Shown: positions 1 to 7,375 of the stretch, in pieces | How positions within the stretch are numbered: the stretch's first letter is position 1 | Layout: the number at the start of each line of letters is the position of its first letter | Assembly (NCBI GenBank): GCA_903903205.1 | Contig: CAIUXU010000442.1 | Coordinates: 1 to 11,951, forward strand | Direction of reading: 5' to 3' | Length of the DNA stretch: 11,951 bases | Origin: an uncultured Syntrophobacterales bacterium | Lineage (GTDB): Bacteria; Desulfobacterota; Syntrophia; Syntrophales; UBA5619 | Program-made: the position numbers and the translations under genes | The notes under the pieces: model-generated | Database searches by the model: none | What the model saw: only the letters and a program-made list of their open reading frames with translations | Told to the model about the DNA's origin: nothing

Positions 1-273
1 AAATGCGCGAGGCCGGGAAAAAGATGCAGCGCGCATCGAAGTTAACCATGCGGTTTGAGAGGGCGTTTGTCGACGCTCCGAGCCGCATTGAGTTTGCGGG
101 GTTTTGTCAAGATTAAAGTAATTATATTAGGTATTTAGGCATGATCGAATCGGGAAAATTGATTTTGCGGGACAGGCTTGTAATCTGCCCCCCTTGCGGG
201 GCAAATTGCGGCGCGTAATCTCTCAATGAAATAAGGCAATAGACACCGCAGAAGATCCACTTGACGGCGCCGT
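1..273. other. Left edge, no recognisable gene
   Basis: This stretch lies downstream of mazG. On the plus strand a frame is open from the window edge through a stop at 114-116. It could be the last ~37 codons of a rightward gene converging on mazG, or a chance frame; its peptide (ending FAGFCQD) matches nothing I know. The rest (117-273) is AT-richer and has stops in the frames I read. It holds one G/C-rich hairpin, listed separately, and a 10-bp perfect palindrome ACGGCGCCGT at 264-273 directly after the mazG stop. I see no tRNA or promoter that I would defend. Confidence 0.4.
186..203. terminator. Possible hairpin downstream of mazG
   Basis: TGCCCC at 186-191 pairs with GGGGCA at 198-203 around a six-base loop, about 70 bases beyond the mazG stop. 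It could end transcription arriving from either side. No run of T follows the stem on either strand, so it is not a classical intrinsic terminator, and a chance palindrome is possible. Confidence 0.25.
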
Positions 274-1110
274 TTAAACTATTTTCTTGGCTTCATCCCA
301 GATCCGGTTCATTTCGGCAGGCGAGGAGCTTTTGGGGGTTTTGCCGCGTGCGGCCAGTTCCCGCTCGATATGGGAAAAGCGGTCGATGAATTTCCGCAGC
401 GAAGAGCGAAGCGCTGTTTCCGCATCCACCCGGGAAAAGCGGCAGAGGTTCACGAGCGTGAGCAGGAGGTCGCCTGCCTCATCCTGAATCCGCATCGGGT
501 TTTTCATCTCCAGCGCGGCGCGGAATTCGGCCAGTTCCTCCTCGACCTTCTCCAGGACCCCGGCGGTATCGGGCCAGTCGAATCCGGCCTCAGCGGCCCG
601 GGTGGTGATCCGCTGGGCCTTCGCCATTGTGGAGAGGGAGCGGGGAATGCCGTCGCAGAGGGGGGACTCCTTTTGTCCCTTGTGTTCCACCTCCCTCTTG
701 ATCCGTTCCCAGTTTGTGCGGACCTCCCCGACGCCGACCACTTTGACATCACCGAAGACATGCGGATGACGCCGGATCATCTTTGCGGTGATTCCCTCCA
801 GGACGTCCACCATCTTGAATTCACCCGCATCCTCTGCCATCCGGGCGAGGAAGAGGATCTGGAAGAGCAGGTCGCCGAGTTCCTCCTGCACGTTTTCCGG
901 CAAGGAGCCCTCCAGGGCTTCGAGAACCTCATACGCCTCTTCAATCAGATAGCGGCCAATATCTTCCTTCGTCTGCGCGCGATCCCAGGGGCAGCCGTCG
1001 GGTGAGCGCAGTTTGACAATGATTTCCAGAAGTTCACGGAATTTTATTTCCACATTGACGGGCGGTGTCAAGGGGTGGGTTATTTCCGGGGCTTTCCCGT
1101 CGTCGGTCAC
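274..1110 (-). CDS. mazG: MazG nucleoside triphosphate pyrophosphohydrolase
   Basis: MazG hydrolyses (d)NTPs to the NMP and pyrophosphate and acts in the cytosol as a housecleaning or stress enzyme. The 278-residue product is close to the ~260-270 residues of full-length, two-domain MazG. Domain 1 carries GCPWD (residues 39-43), the metal-binding LIEEAYE and EELGD (76-80) acidic motifs, and HPHVFGD (115-121). Domain 2 repeats the pattern with EEELAEF (190-196) and DEAGD (210-214). I chose the GTG at 1110-1108 because it overlaps the TGA of the upstream glcF gene as GTGA, and an AAAGG lies about 10 bases before it. The frame stays open further upstream to 1326, but that part is arginine/proline-rich out-of-frame glcF and is not MazG-like. 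The alternative GTG at 1053 has no visible ribosome site. It is the last gene of the glcD-glcF-mazG operon. Family assignment is firm; the exact start is less so. Confidence 0.93.
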   Translation of the reverse strand: MTDDGKAPEITHPLTPPVNVEIKFRELLEIIVKLRSPDGCPWDRAQTKEDIGRYLIEEAYEVLEALEGSLPENVQEELGDLLFQILFLARMAEDAGEFKMVDVLEGITAKMIRRHPHVFGDVKVVGVGEVRTNWERIKREVEHKGQKESPLCDGIPRSLSTMAKAQRITTRAAEAGFDWPDTAGVLEKVEEELAEFRAALEMKNPMRIQDEAGDLLLTLVNLCRFSRVDAETALRSSLRKFIDRFSHIERELAARGKTPKSSSPAEMNRIWDEAKKIV

Positions 1111-2408
1111 TGCGGAAGGGCCTTTCCCAGGAGCTCCACAATATGCAGAACAGGCTGTTTCATCCCGAGCTCTCGCACGCCCCAGGCGAGCTGGAGGTGG
1201 CAGCCGGGGTTGGCCGTCACGAGGGCGTCGGCGCCGGTGGCCCGAACGTGGCCGAGTTTCCGTTCGAGAATGCGGCGGCTCGTCTCCAGCTCCTTGAGCG
1301 CGAAGGAGCCCGCCATGCCGCAGCACCAGTTGGATTCCTTCATTTCACGCAGTTCGACGCCGGGGATTGCACGGATCACCTGGCGCGGCGGGACGGAAAG
1401 GCCCTGACCATGCACGAGGTGGCAGGGTTCGTGGTAGGTGACGCTGAGCGGCACCGGCCGGAGATCCTCGGTCCGAATGCCCGTCTCTGCAAGGAATTCG
1501 GAGATGTCGCGGACTTTTGCCTTAAAACGGCCGATCCGTTCATGATCAGCGGTTTCTTCCAGCAACTCTTCGTATTCCTTGAGCGCACAGCCGCAGCCGG
1601 CGCAGTCGGTCACGATGAAATCGACCTCCAGGGCGAGGAAAAGGTCGATGTTGATCCGGGCAAGACGCCGGGCGGTTTCGCGGTCCCCTTCAGCCAGATG
1701 GGGGGCGCCGCAGCACTTGACCTCCTTCGGGGTGACGACATCGAAACCCTGCTGGGAGAGGATGCGGGCCGTCTGGCGGGAGACCTCCGGGAAGACCAGG
1801 CTCATCGCGCAGCCGAGGAAGAAGCCGACGCGGCCCCGCTTTTTGCCCAGGGCGGGGATCAGCTCGGGAATCTCCAGGCGGAGCGGCGTCGCCAACTTCG
1901 GGAGAATCCCCTCCATTTTGGCAAGGGCGCCGGGCAGGAACCGGTTGATCCCGAGGCTGCGGACCGCCCACTGGATGCCGAGCCGCTGGTAGAGGCGGGC
2001 CGGCAGCATGGAGTTTTCCATCAGCGCGGGCGAGGGGAGCATCCGCTTCAGGATGAAATCCCGCAGCATTCCGGCGGGGAGGGAAGGGGGGTGGAAAACC
2101 TGGGCCTGGCTTCGGCAGAACTCCATGATCGTTCCGACGCGTACGCCCGACGGGCAGGCGGTGGAGCAGGCCTTGCAATCGAGGCACAAGAAGGACTCGT
2201 CCCGGACGGCGGGGGTGAATTCCAGCTTCCCCTCGGCGACGGCGCGGGCAAGGGCTGCCCGGCCCCGGGGACTTGATCTTTCCCGGTTTGTAAGCGCGTA
2301 GGTGGGGCAGACCGCGAGGCAGAAGCCGCAGCGCATGCACTGGAGAATGGATTCGTAACCCGGGGCGTCTTCCGGATGAAAATGACCCGCCGGAGATGGT
2401 TCAGCCAT
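1107..2408 (-). CDS. glcF: GlcF-like iron-sulfur subunit of a 2-hydroxyacid oxidase/dehydrogenase
   Basis: This is the electron-transfer partner of the FAD subunit encoded just upstream. It takes electrons from the reduced flavin and passes them on to a membrane quinone or another carrier. The 433 residues show two ferredoxin-type 4Fe-4S motifs: C24, C27, C30, C34 and C75, C78, C81, C85. Two cysteine-rich CCG domains follow, with C200, C232-C233, C269/C272 and then C329, C362-C363, C403, as in GlcF and heterodisulfide-reductase-like proteins. No signal peptide or clear membrane helix is visible, so it is probably cytoplasmic or peripheral. The ATG at 2408 has GGGAGG six bases upstream and overlaps the glcD stop by 8 bases (ATGGCTGA), which suggests coupled translation. 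The substrate cannot be read from this subunit: glycolate is the name-giver, but lactate or another 2-hydroxyacid is equally possible in an anaerobe. Confidence 0.92.
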   Translation of the reverse strand: MAEPSPAGHFHPEDAPGYESILQCMRCGFCLAVCPTYALTNRERSSPRGRAALARAVAEGKLEFTPAVRDESFLCLDCKACSTACPSGVRVGTIMEFCRSQAQVFHPPSLPAGMLRDFILKRMLPSPALMENSMLPARLYQRLGIQWAVRSLGINRFLPGALAKMEGILPKLATPLRLEIPELIPALGKKRGRVGFFLGCAMSLVFPEVSRQTARILSQQGFDVVTPKEVKCCGAPHLAEGDRETARRLARINIDLFLALEVDFIVTDCAGCGCALKEYEELLEETADHERIGRFKAKVRDISEFLAETGIRTEDLRPVPLSVTYHEPCHLVHGQGLSVPPRQVIRAIPGVELREMKESNWCCGMAGSFALKELETSRRILERKLGHVRATGADALVTANPGCHLQLAWGVRELGMKQPVLHIVELLGKALPQ

Positions 2409-3828
2409 GGGTTCCTCCCGGAATTTTCACTCCCGCAGAAACCCCCTCATCGAGGAAAATCTTCCCTGGATTGAGGCCGCCGTCCGGATCGAAGCTTTTT
2501 TTGATCCGGCGCATGACCTCCATTCCTCCCTCGCCGAACTGGCGCAGAAGGTAGCCCTTCTTGGCGATACCGATCCCATGTTCACCGGAGACGGTGCCTC
2601 CCATGGAAAGCACCTTTTCGTAGAGATCGGAGAAGAAGGCATGGACCCGGGCGACCTCCTCCCGGTTTCGTTCGTCGGTCACCGCCGTGGGGTGGAGGTT
2701 GCCGTCGCCGGCGTGGCCGAAAGTGGCGACGCGGAGTCCATATTTCTCGCGGAGGCGCTCGATCTCGGCGAAGGTTTCGGCGAGGCGACTTCTGGGCACG
2801 GTTGTATCCTCGAGAATCGTGGTTGGGGAGACGCGGGCGACTGCGGAGAGGGCGGTTCGTCGCGCGGCGGCGAGCTGCAAGGCCTCCTGGGTGTTTGCGG
2901 CTTGTCGTATAACGTCTGCCCGGACCTCCTCAAGGATCTTCTGGACCCCTGCAGCTTCCTCAGCCACGACCGCCGGGTGGCCGTCCACCTCAATCAGCAG
3001 CAGCGCTCCCATATCGCGGGGGAGGCCGATTCCGGCGTAGTCCTCCACGCAGTTGATCGTCGTCCTGTCCATGATTTCGAGGGTCGCGGGGATGATCCGC
3101 GCGGCGATGATTTTGGAAACCGCATCGCCCGCGGTCCGGATATCCTTGAAATAGGCGAGAAGCGTCCGCTTGTCCTGCGGCGGGTTGATGAGACGGACCG
3201 TCACCTCGGTGATGATGCCGAGGGTCCCTTCGCTGCCGACCAGCAGGTCGCGCAGGGAGTAGCCGGCCACATCCTTGACGCACTTGTTTCCGGCGTGAAA
3301 TTCCGTGCCGTCGTAGAGAAAGCCGGAGAGGGCCATCACGTAGTTCCGGGTGACACCGTATTTGAGACCACGGAGGCCGCCCGCGTTTTCCGCAACATTG
3401 CCGCCGAGCGTTGACACATTCTGGGAACCGGGGTCAGGTGGGTAGAAGAGACCCTTTGCCGCTGCGGCATTGAAGAGATCGATTGTGATGACGCCCGCTT
3501 CGGCGGTCAAGGTCAGATTCTCTTCATCGATCTCCAGGATCCGGTTCATCCGGGTGAGGCCAAGGGCCATGCCTCCCCGGAAAGGGGTGCTGCCTCCGGA
3601 GAGGCCGGTCGCGGCGCCACGGGGAGTGACGGCAAGACCCTCTTCGCGGCCCACCTCCAGGGCGGCCCGCAATCCCTCACGGTTCTCCGGAAAGACGGCC
3701 ACGTCGGGAAATCCCGTGATTTCAGGAGTGGCGTCATAACCATAGACGAGGAGATCCTCTTTTTCATGATAGACATTTCCGGCGCCGACTTTCTGCCGAA
3801 GGTGATCAATAACGGTTTTTTTCAGCAT
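2401..3828 (-). CDS. glcD: GlcD-like FAD-linked 2-hydroxyacid oxidase/dehydrogenase
   Basis: This flavoprotein catalyses oxidation of a 2-hydroxyacid (glycolate or D-lactate type) to the 2-oxoacid. The 475-residue length fits GlcD and D-lactate dehydrogenases of the VAO/PCMH flavoprotein family. The FAD-binding half shows PRGAATGLSGGS (69-80), DPGSQNVSTLGGNVAENAGG (132-151) and GSEGTLGIITE (198-208). The C-terminal FAD-oxidase domain shows GHAGDGNLHP (about 371-380), SGEHGIG (414-420) and a terminal DPDGGLNPGKIF. The ATG at 3828 has a strong GGAGGT eight bases before it. It is first in an operon with glcF and mazG and divergent from the ABC transporter. A minus-strand promoter is proposed at 3908-3936. 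Glycolate versus lactate specificity cannot be decided by eye. Confidence 0.92.
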   Translation of the reverse strand: MLKKTVIDHLRQKVGAGNVYHEKEDLLVYGYDATPEITGFPDVAVFPENREGLRAALEVGREEGLAVTPRGAATGLSGGSTPFRGGMALGLTRMNRILEIDEENLTLTAEAGVITIDLFNAAAAKGLFYPPDPGSQNVSTLGGNVAENAGGLRGLKYGVTRNYVMALSGFLYDGTEFHAGNKCVKDVAGYSLRDLLVGSEGTLGIITEVTVRLINPPQDKRTLLAYFKDIRTAGDAVSKIIAARIIPATLEIMDRTTINCVEDYAGIGLPRDMGALLLIEVDGHPAVVAEEAAGVQKILEEVRADVIRQAANTQEALQLAAARRTALSAVARVSPTTILEDTTVPRSRLAETFAEIERLREKYGLRVATFGHAGDGNLHPTAVTDERNREEVARVHAFFSDLYEKVLSMGGTVSGEHGIGIAKKGYLLRQFGEGGMEVMRRIKKSFDPDGGLNPGKIFLDEGVSAGVKIPGGTHG

Positions 3829-3907
3829 GGCATCCTACCTCCGCCCAAGGGGCTTTCATTTGGCTTCAAAGAGAGATTCGAACCGATCGACAAAAACAAT
3901 AGCGAGA

Positions 3908-3936
3908 CATATAGTGGGGAGGCGCATCCCTGTCAA
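3908..3936 (-). promoter_or_regulatory. Probable sigma70-type promoter of glcD-glcF-mazG
   Basis: Reading the minus strand, TTGACA (3936-3931) is followed after exactly 17 bases by TATATG (3913-3908). That is a perfect -35 box and a 4/6 -10 box. The start point would fall near 3901, giving a leader of roughly 70 bases before the glcD ATG. Assigned by motif only. Confidence 0.5.
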
Positions 3937-3970
3937 GATGAAAAACAGTGGGAAATACTTCTTGACAGGG
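3928..3970. promoter_or_regulatory. 10-bp inverted repeat spanning both divergent -35 boxes
   Basis: CCCTGTCAAG (3928-3937) and CTTGACAGGG (3961-3970) are perfect inverted copies with 23 bases between them, so their centres are 33 bp apart, about three helical turns. Each arm contains a TTGACA facing outwards. The arms may be simply two -35 boxes with matching flanks, or a paired operator for a regulator that controls both operons at once. Confidence 0.4.
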
Positions 3971-3990
3971 CCGGAAAAGCTTGTTAGCAA
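3962..3990 (+). promoter_or_regulatory. Possible promoter of the livM operon
   Basis: A perfect TTGACA lies at 3962-3967. The 17-base-spaced hexamer at 3985-3990 is TAGCAA, only a 3/6 match to TATAAT, so the promoter may be weak or need an activator. A start near 3997 would give a leader of about 40 bases before the livM ATG at 4036. The -10 region falls in a small dyad (3979-3992). Confidence 0.35.
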
Positions 3991-3992
3991 GC
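3979..3992. promoter_or_regulatory. Small dyad GCTTG-TTAG-CAAGC over the livM -10 region
   Basis: A perfect 5-bp inverted repeat with a 4-base centre overlaps the weak -10 hexamer upstream of livM. Its position would suit a repressor operator, but a dyad this short can arise by chance. Confidence 0.22.
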
Positions 3993-4035
3993 AACCCATA
4001 CGGTTGGAAAAATATTTCTGTGTCGAGGTGTTGTC

Positions 4036-5106
4036 ATGGATATGAAACGTGACTACTACGAGGACGTTCAGCTCTTCCAGAGCGGGGTGGTTCTTTTCTG
4101 GACGGTCGCGCTATTGCTTATTCTGTTTACCCTCCCGCTGTACACTCCCAATTATTACGTCTATCTCCTGAATATTATCATGGTTCATATCATACTGGCC
4201 GTTGGTTTGAACATCCTCGTGGGATCGACCGGCCAGATATCCCTGGGTCATGCCGGTTTTTTCGCGATCGGCGCCTATGGGACGGTCCTGATGATGACCC
4301 TGTTTCAGCTCCCTTTTGTCATGGCCATCCTGATTGCCGCGTTTATCGCGGCTTTTTTCGGCTTCATTCTCGGTTTGCCCGCGTTGCGACTGGAAGGCCC
4401 CTATCTGGCGATCGTCTCGCTGGGTTTCGGCTTGACCATCATGCATATCATCGGGGGTATGGATGTTTTCGGCGGCAGAATGGGAATCAAGACGCCGCCG
4501 CTTGATCTGGGGATCAAACAACTTGGAATAAGCTGGATCTTAACCACGGATTTTCAGAAGTACTACCTGATCCTGATTACGACGATCATCATGGTGGTCG
4601 GCGCGCGGAACATTCTCAAGACCAGGGTCGGGCGCTCCTTTGTCGCTATCCGGGACAGCGACATTGCCGCAGAGGTGATCGGCGTCAATCTGACCATTTA
4701 CAAGACGCTGGCTTTTGCCGTCAGCGCCTTTTATGCCGGTATCGCCGGGGGGCTGTTCGGCTTTGTGCTGGGGTTCTTCGATCCGTTTGCCTTCAACATG
4801 ATCCTCTCCATCATCTTCCTTGTGATGGTCGTGGTAGGCGGTTTGGGCACCATCCTCGGGGGGATCATGGGCGCCACGCTGATCACCTACCTTCAATACG
4901 ATCTCCTGAAAAACATTGCCGAAGTCCCATACTTTGGCGCGTTGATGGTTGCAATCTCAAAACAGTGGTTTACACTGGTCGGCCTCGAGAATTTCAGCAG
5001 CATGGCCATCGGGCTCATCATGATCGGGATTATCATTTTTGAGCCGCTCGGCATGTTCGGCGTGTGGATTCGCATGAAGAAGTACTGGATGACTTGGCCT
5101 TTTTAA
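4036..5106 (+). CDS. livM: HAAT-family ABC transporter permease, LivM type
   Basis: This is one of the two inner-membrane permeases of a hydrophobic amino acid-type importer, which may carry amino acids, amides or carboxylic acids. The 356 residues form a series of hydrophobic helices. The family hallmark GQISLGHAGFFAIGAY is at 66-81, and the cytoplasmic coupling loop that docks the ATPases (GRSFVAIRDSDIAAEVIG, 199-216) is present. Late glycine-rich helices (about 265-280) are also typical. The ATG at 4036 is preceded by GAGGTG with a five-base gap; an in-frame ATG at 4042 is a minor alternative. It opens the plus-strand operon, 22 bases before livH. LivM preceding LivH is the reverse of the E. 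coli order. Substrate is unknown; the downstream acyl-CoA synthetase argues for an organic acid. Confidence 0.93.
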   Translation: MDMKRDYYEDVQLFQSGVVLFWTVALLLILFTLPLYTPNYYVYLLNIIMVHIILAVGLNILVGSTGQISLGHAGFFAIGAYGTVLMMTLFQLPFVMAILIAAFIAAFFGFILGLPALRLEGPYLAIVSLGFGLTIMHIIGGMDVFGGRMGIKTPPLDLGIKQLGISWILTTDFQKYYLILITTIIMVVGARNILKTRVGRSFVAIRDSDIAAEVIGVNLTIYKTLAFAVSAFYAGIAGGLFGFVLGFFDPFAFNMILSIIFLVMVVVGGLGTILGGIMGATLITYLQYDLLKNIAEVPYFGALMVAISKQWFTLVGLENFSSMAIGLIMIGIIIFEPLGMFGVWIRMKKYWMTWPF

Positions 5107-5128
5107 CAAGCAAGAAAGGTGATTGAAG

Positions 5129-6004
5129 ATGCCGGTAGGACAGCTTTTGGTGGAAGGTCTGGCGATTGGCGCCTGTTACGGTCTCTTTGCGACGGCCGTG
5201 GTGATCATCTACAAGACCTCCGAGGTGGTCAATTTTGCCCAGGGCGAGATGGCCATGTTCTCTTCGTTCTTTGCTTTTCACATTCTTGCCGTTTATCAGT
5301 ATCCGTTCTGGCTTGCCTTTCTGATTACCATGTTGTTTTCCATTTTGCTCGGAGTCCTGATCGAATTTCTCTTTCTGCGTCCCGCCAAACACCCCAGCAT
5401 CCTGGGGATGATCGTTATTACACTCGGGGCGGAGATGTTTTTGATGGGGCTGGCCAGTTGGAAATGGGGGTCGGAGCAGAAGTTCTTTTCGTTACCGCTC
5501 AACCCCTCCGTGACCTATGAGCCGGTCAAGGGGATGATTGTGACCAACTGGGCCCTCGCCGTGTTTGCCGTGACCGCCTGCATTATGCTGTTTCTCTATA
5601 TCTTCTTCAAATACACAAAGTTAGGTGTGGCCATGCGGGCGACACAGCAGAACAAACATGCTGCCAAGATCATGGGAATCCGGACCGAACGGGTATTTTC
5701 CATTGCCTGGGGGTTCAGTTCCATGATCGGCGCCGTTGCGGGGATGTTTTTCGCGTCCCGGGCCACACTGGACCCGGCCTTCATGATGGAACCTTTTCTG
5801 CGCGCCTTTGCCGCCGCGGTCCTTGGCGGTCTCATGAGCATCCCCGGGGTGATTATTGGTGGCGCCCTGATGGGACTGATCGAGAACTTCTTCGGGTACT
5901 ACTGGCCCCATTGGAAACCGATCATCGCGTTTATCGTGATCATTCTGGTCCTCTGCCTGCGACCGAGTGGCCTTTTTACAAAGCATTATGTAAAAAAAGT
6001 TTAA
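5129..6004 (+). CDS. livH: HAAT-family ABC transporter permease, LivH type
   Basis: This is the second inner-membrane permease, pairing with the LivM-type protein to form the translocation path. The 291 residues begin with the typical LVEGLAIGACYGLFA segment, then VNFAQGEM (34-41). A coupling loop with TKLGVAMRATQQNKHAAKIM (163-182) and the conserved LGGLMSIPGVIIGGALMG (232-249) follow. I chose the ATG at 5129 because AAAGGTGA (5115-5122) sits six bases upstream; the in-frame TTG at 5123 would overlap that site too closely. It lies 22 bases after livM and 89 bases before the binding-protein gene. Confidence 0.93.
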   Translation: MPVGQLLVEGLAIGACYGLFATAVVIIYKTSEVVNFAQGEMAMFSSFFAFHILAVYQYPFWLAFLITMLFSILLGVLIEFLFLRPAKHPSILGMIVITLGAEMFLMGLASWKWGSEQKFFSLPLNPSVTYEPVKGMIVTNWALAVFAVTACIMLFLYIFFKYTKLGVAMRATQQNKHAAKIMGIRTERVFSIAWGFSSMIGAVAGMFFASRATLDPAFMMEPFLRAFAAAVLGGLMSIPGVIIGGALMGLIENFFGYYWPHWKPIIAFIVIILVLCLRPSGLFTKHYVKKV

Positions 6005-6006
6005 AT

Positions 6007-6019
6007 CGGCGCGACGCCG
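6007..6019 (+). other. Short hairpin after livH
   Basis: CGGCG (6007-6011) and CGCCG (6015-6019) form a 5-bp stem just after the livH stop in the 89-base gap before the binding-protein gene. It could mark an mRNA processing or attenuation point. It is short and without a T run, so support is weak. Confidence 0.2.
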
Positions 6020-6093
6020 GTGAAGAAGCGATAGCAATTTCGGTGCTGTATTTCCCAGGAAACCAGAGGATCATAAACAAGGAGGGTGCCAAG

Positions 6094-7290
6094 ATGTTTA
6101 AAAAGAAAATGGTAGTTTTATGGATTGCGGTATGGGCTGTTTTATGGTTTGCCCCGCTGGCGCCTGCGGCCGCGCCCGCAGGTTTTGATGATAACGAAAT
6201 TCGAATCGGCCAGTGGGGACCCCAGACCGGTCCGGCGGCGCCCTGGGGATCGGTGGCCCGTGGCAGCAAGCTGTTGTTTGATATCGTCAATGAAGAGGGT
6301 GGCATCAACGGCCGAAAAATCAAATATTTCATCCGGGATGACATGTACAATCCCGCCCAGACCGTCGCCGTGGTGAAGGAGCTGGTGGAGCGTCAGGGCG
6401 TCTTTGCCTTTGTCGGCGGTGTCGGCAGCGCCACAGGCATGGCGGTGAAGGACTATCTGGCCAGCAACAAAATCCCCTGGGTCGGCCCGTCCGCCGCCGA
6501 TCAGGATTTTGTTCAACCGATCAACCCCTATCTTTTTGCAGTCTATCCGCTCTACCGGGACGAGGCAAATGTCCTGACCCAATACGTCGTGGACAAGCTC
6601 AAAATGAAAAAGATCGGGATTCTCTACCAGAATGACGCCTACGGAAAGGACGGTCTGGAAGGGGTGAAGGAGCGGTTGGCCAGCTACAAAATGACTCTGG
6701 TGGCTGAAATACCGGTGGAACCCACAGAAAAGGACTTGGCCTCACAGATCCTCCGCCTGAAGAGCTCCGAGGCGGAGGCGGTTTTGATGTTTGTCAACCC
6801 GACTGCGGCCGTGATCACATTGAAGACTGCCGCCAACGTCGGCTTCAAACCCCAATGGGTCTCCTCCAACACCCTTTCCGATTATCCGCTGATGTTCAAG
6901 ATCTCCGGCGGACTCTGGGAAGGGGTTATCACCGGCGCCTTCGGAGAGATTCCGGATTCTCCGCATCCCCTGATGGTTAAATACCGTGAAGCGGCCAAGC
7001 GCTTGAACCCGCAAGAGCGTTGGGGCACCTTCTATTATGCCGGCATCCTCTTTGCCGATCCGATCGTCGAGGCGCTGAAGAAGGCGGGGCGAAACCTGAG
7101 CGCCGATGCGCTGGTGAAGGCGCTAAACTCCATCAAGGATTACCAGACCATTGGTCCCAAGGTCAACTGGACGGACAAGCAGCATCAGGGAACGGACTCA
7201 GTCCAGATCCAGAAGTGCGGTCCCAACGGAAGCTACATTCAGTTGCAGGGTTGGACAACCAACGATATGGCCACCTGGAAGAAGAAGTAA
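6094..7290 (+). CDS. livK: Periplasmic substrate-binding protein of the HAAT transporter
   Basis: This is the extracytoplasmic solute receptor that delivers the ligand to LivMH. The 398-residue precursor starts with a Sec signal peptide: MFKKKM, a hydrophobic stretch to about residue 22, then a likely cleavage after APAAA near residue 27. No lipobox cysteine is visible. The mature part has the periplasmic-binding type I fold pattern: IRIGQWGPQTGPAAPWG near the start, DIVNEEGGINGRKIKYFIRDD (63-83, here spanning strand 2), GGVGSATGMAV (108-118) near the expected ligand contacts, and KKIGILYQNDAYGKDG (172-187) opening the second lobe. The ATG at 6094 has GGAGGG seven bases upstream; the open frame extends left to 5911 but that part overlaps livH. 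Fold and role are firm; the ligand is unknown and the family name does not prove leucine binding. Confidence 0.92.
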   Translation: MFKKKMVVLWIAVWAVLWFAPLAPAAAPAGFDDNEIRIGQWGPQTGPAAPWGSVARGSKLLFDIVNEEGGINGRKIKYFIRDDMYNPAQTVAVVKELVERQGVFAFVGGVGSATGMAVKDYLASNKIPWVGPSAADQDFVQPINPYLFAVYPLYRDEANVLTQYVVDKLKMKKIGILYQNDAYGKDGLEGVKERLASYKMTLVAEIPVEPTEKDLASQILRLKSSEAEAVLMFVNPTAAVITLKTAANVGFKPQWVSSNTLSDYPLMFKISGGLWEGVITGAFGEIPDSPHPLMVKYREAAKRLNPQERWGTFYYAGILFADPIVEALKKAGRNLSADALVKALNSIKDYQTIGPKVNWTDKQHQGTDSVQIQKCGPNGSYIQLQGWTTNDMATWKKK

Positions 7291-7297
7291 ATGTATT

Positions 7298-7323
7298 GGT
7301 GCGTTACGCAAGGCTAACGCACC
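7298..7323 (+). repeat. Intergenic hairpin repeat 1 (GGTGCGTTA/TAACGCACC)
   Basis: A perfect 9-bp stem, GGTGCGTTA (7298-7306) with TAACGCACC (7315-7323), encloses an 8-base loop beginning seven bases after the livK stop. From memory the motif resembles a palindromic repeat dispersed in many bacterial genomes; only one copy is in this window. It may stabilise the upstream livK message or lower read-through into livG. Confidence 0.6.
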
Positions 7324-7346
7324 CTACGAGCTGAGCTGAGGAGTGA

Positions 7347-7375
7347 GTAGGGGCGGGTTTCAGACCCGTCCCTAC
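7347..7375 (+). repeat. Intergenic hairpin repeat 2 (GTAGGGGCGGGT/ACCCGTCCCTAC)
   Basis: GTAGGGGCGGGT (7347-7358) pairs with ACCCGTCCCTAC (7364-7375) over 12 positions with a single G-T wobble and a five-base loop. It resembles the common dispersed GTAGGGGCGGGTTT-type repeat of Desulfobacterota and related genomes. It lies between livK and livG, 24 bases after hairpin 1. No T run follows, so read-through into livG is expected. Confidence 0.65.

Noticed and set aside
3..116. Plus-strand open frame of 37 codons at the left edge (MREAGKK...FAGFCQD).
   Set aside because: Too short, cut off or lacking a visible ribosome site, and no recognised family; kept only as a remark in the edge feature.
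1111..1326. N-terminal extension of the mazG frame up to 1326.
   Set aside because: Arg/Pro-rich, overlaps glcF out of frame and unlike any MazG N-terminus; the GTG at 1110 fits the operon better.
1065..2276. 403-residue plus-strand open frame opposite glcF.
   Set aside because: Shadow of glcF; no recognisable domain and it runs through the mazG/glcF junction.
2407..3414. 335-residue plus-strand open frame opposite glcD.
   Set aside because: Shadow of glcD; no known motif, and glcD has full family motifs on the other strand.
5911..6093. Upstream extension of the binding-protein frame.
   Set aside because: Overlaps livH; the ATG at 6094 has a strong ribosome site and starts a proper signal peptide.
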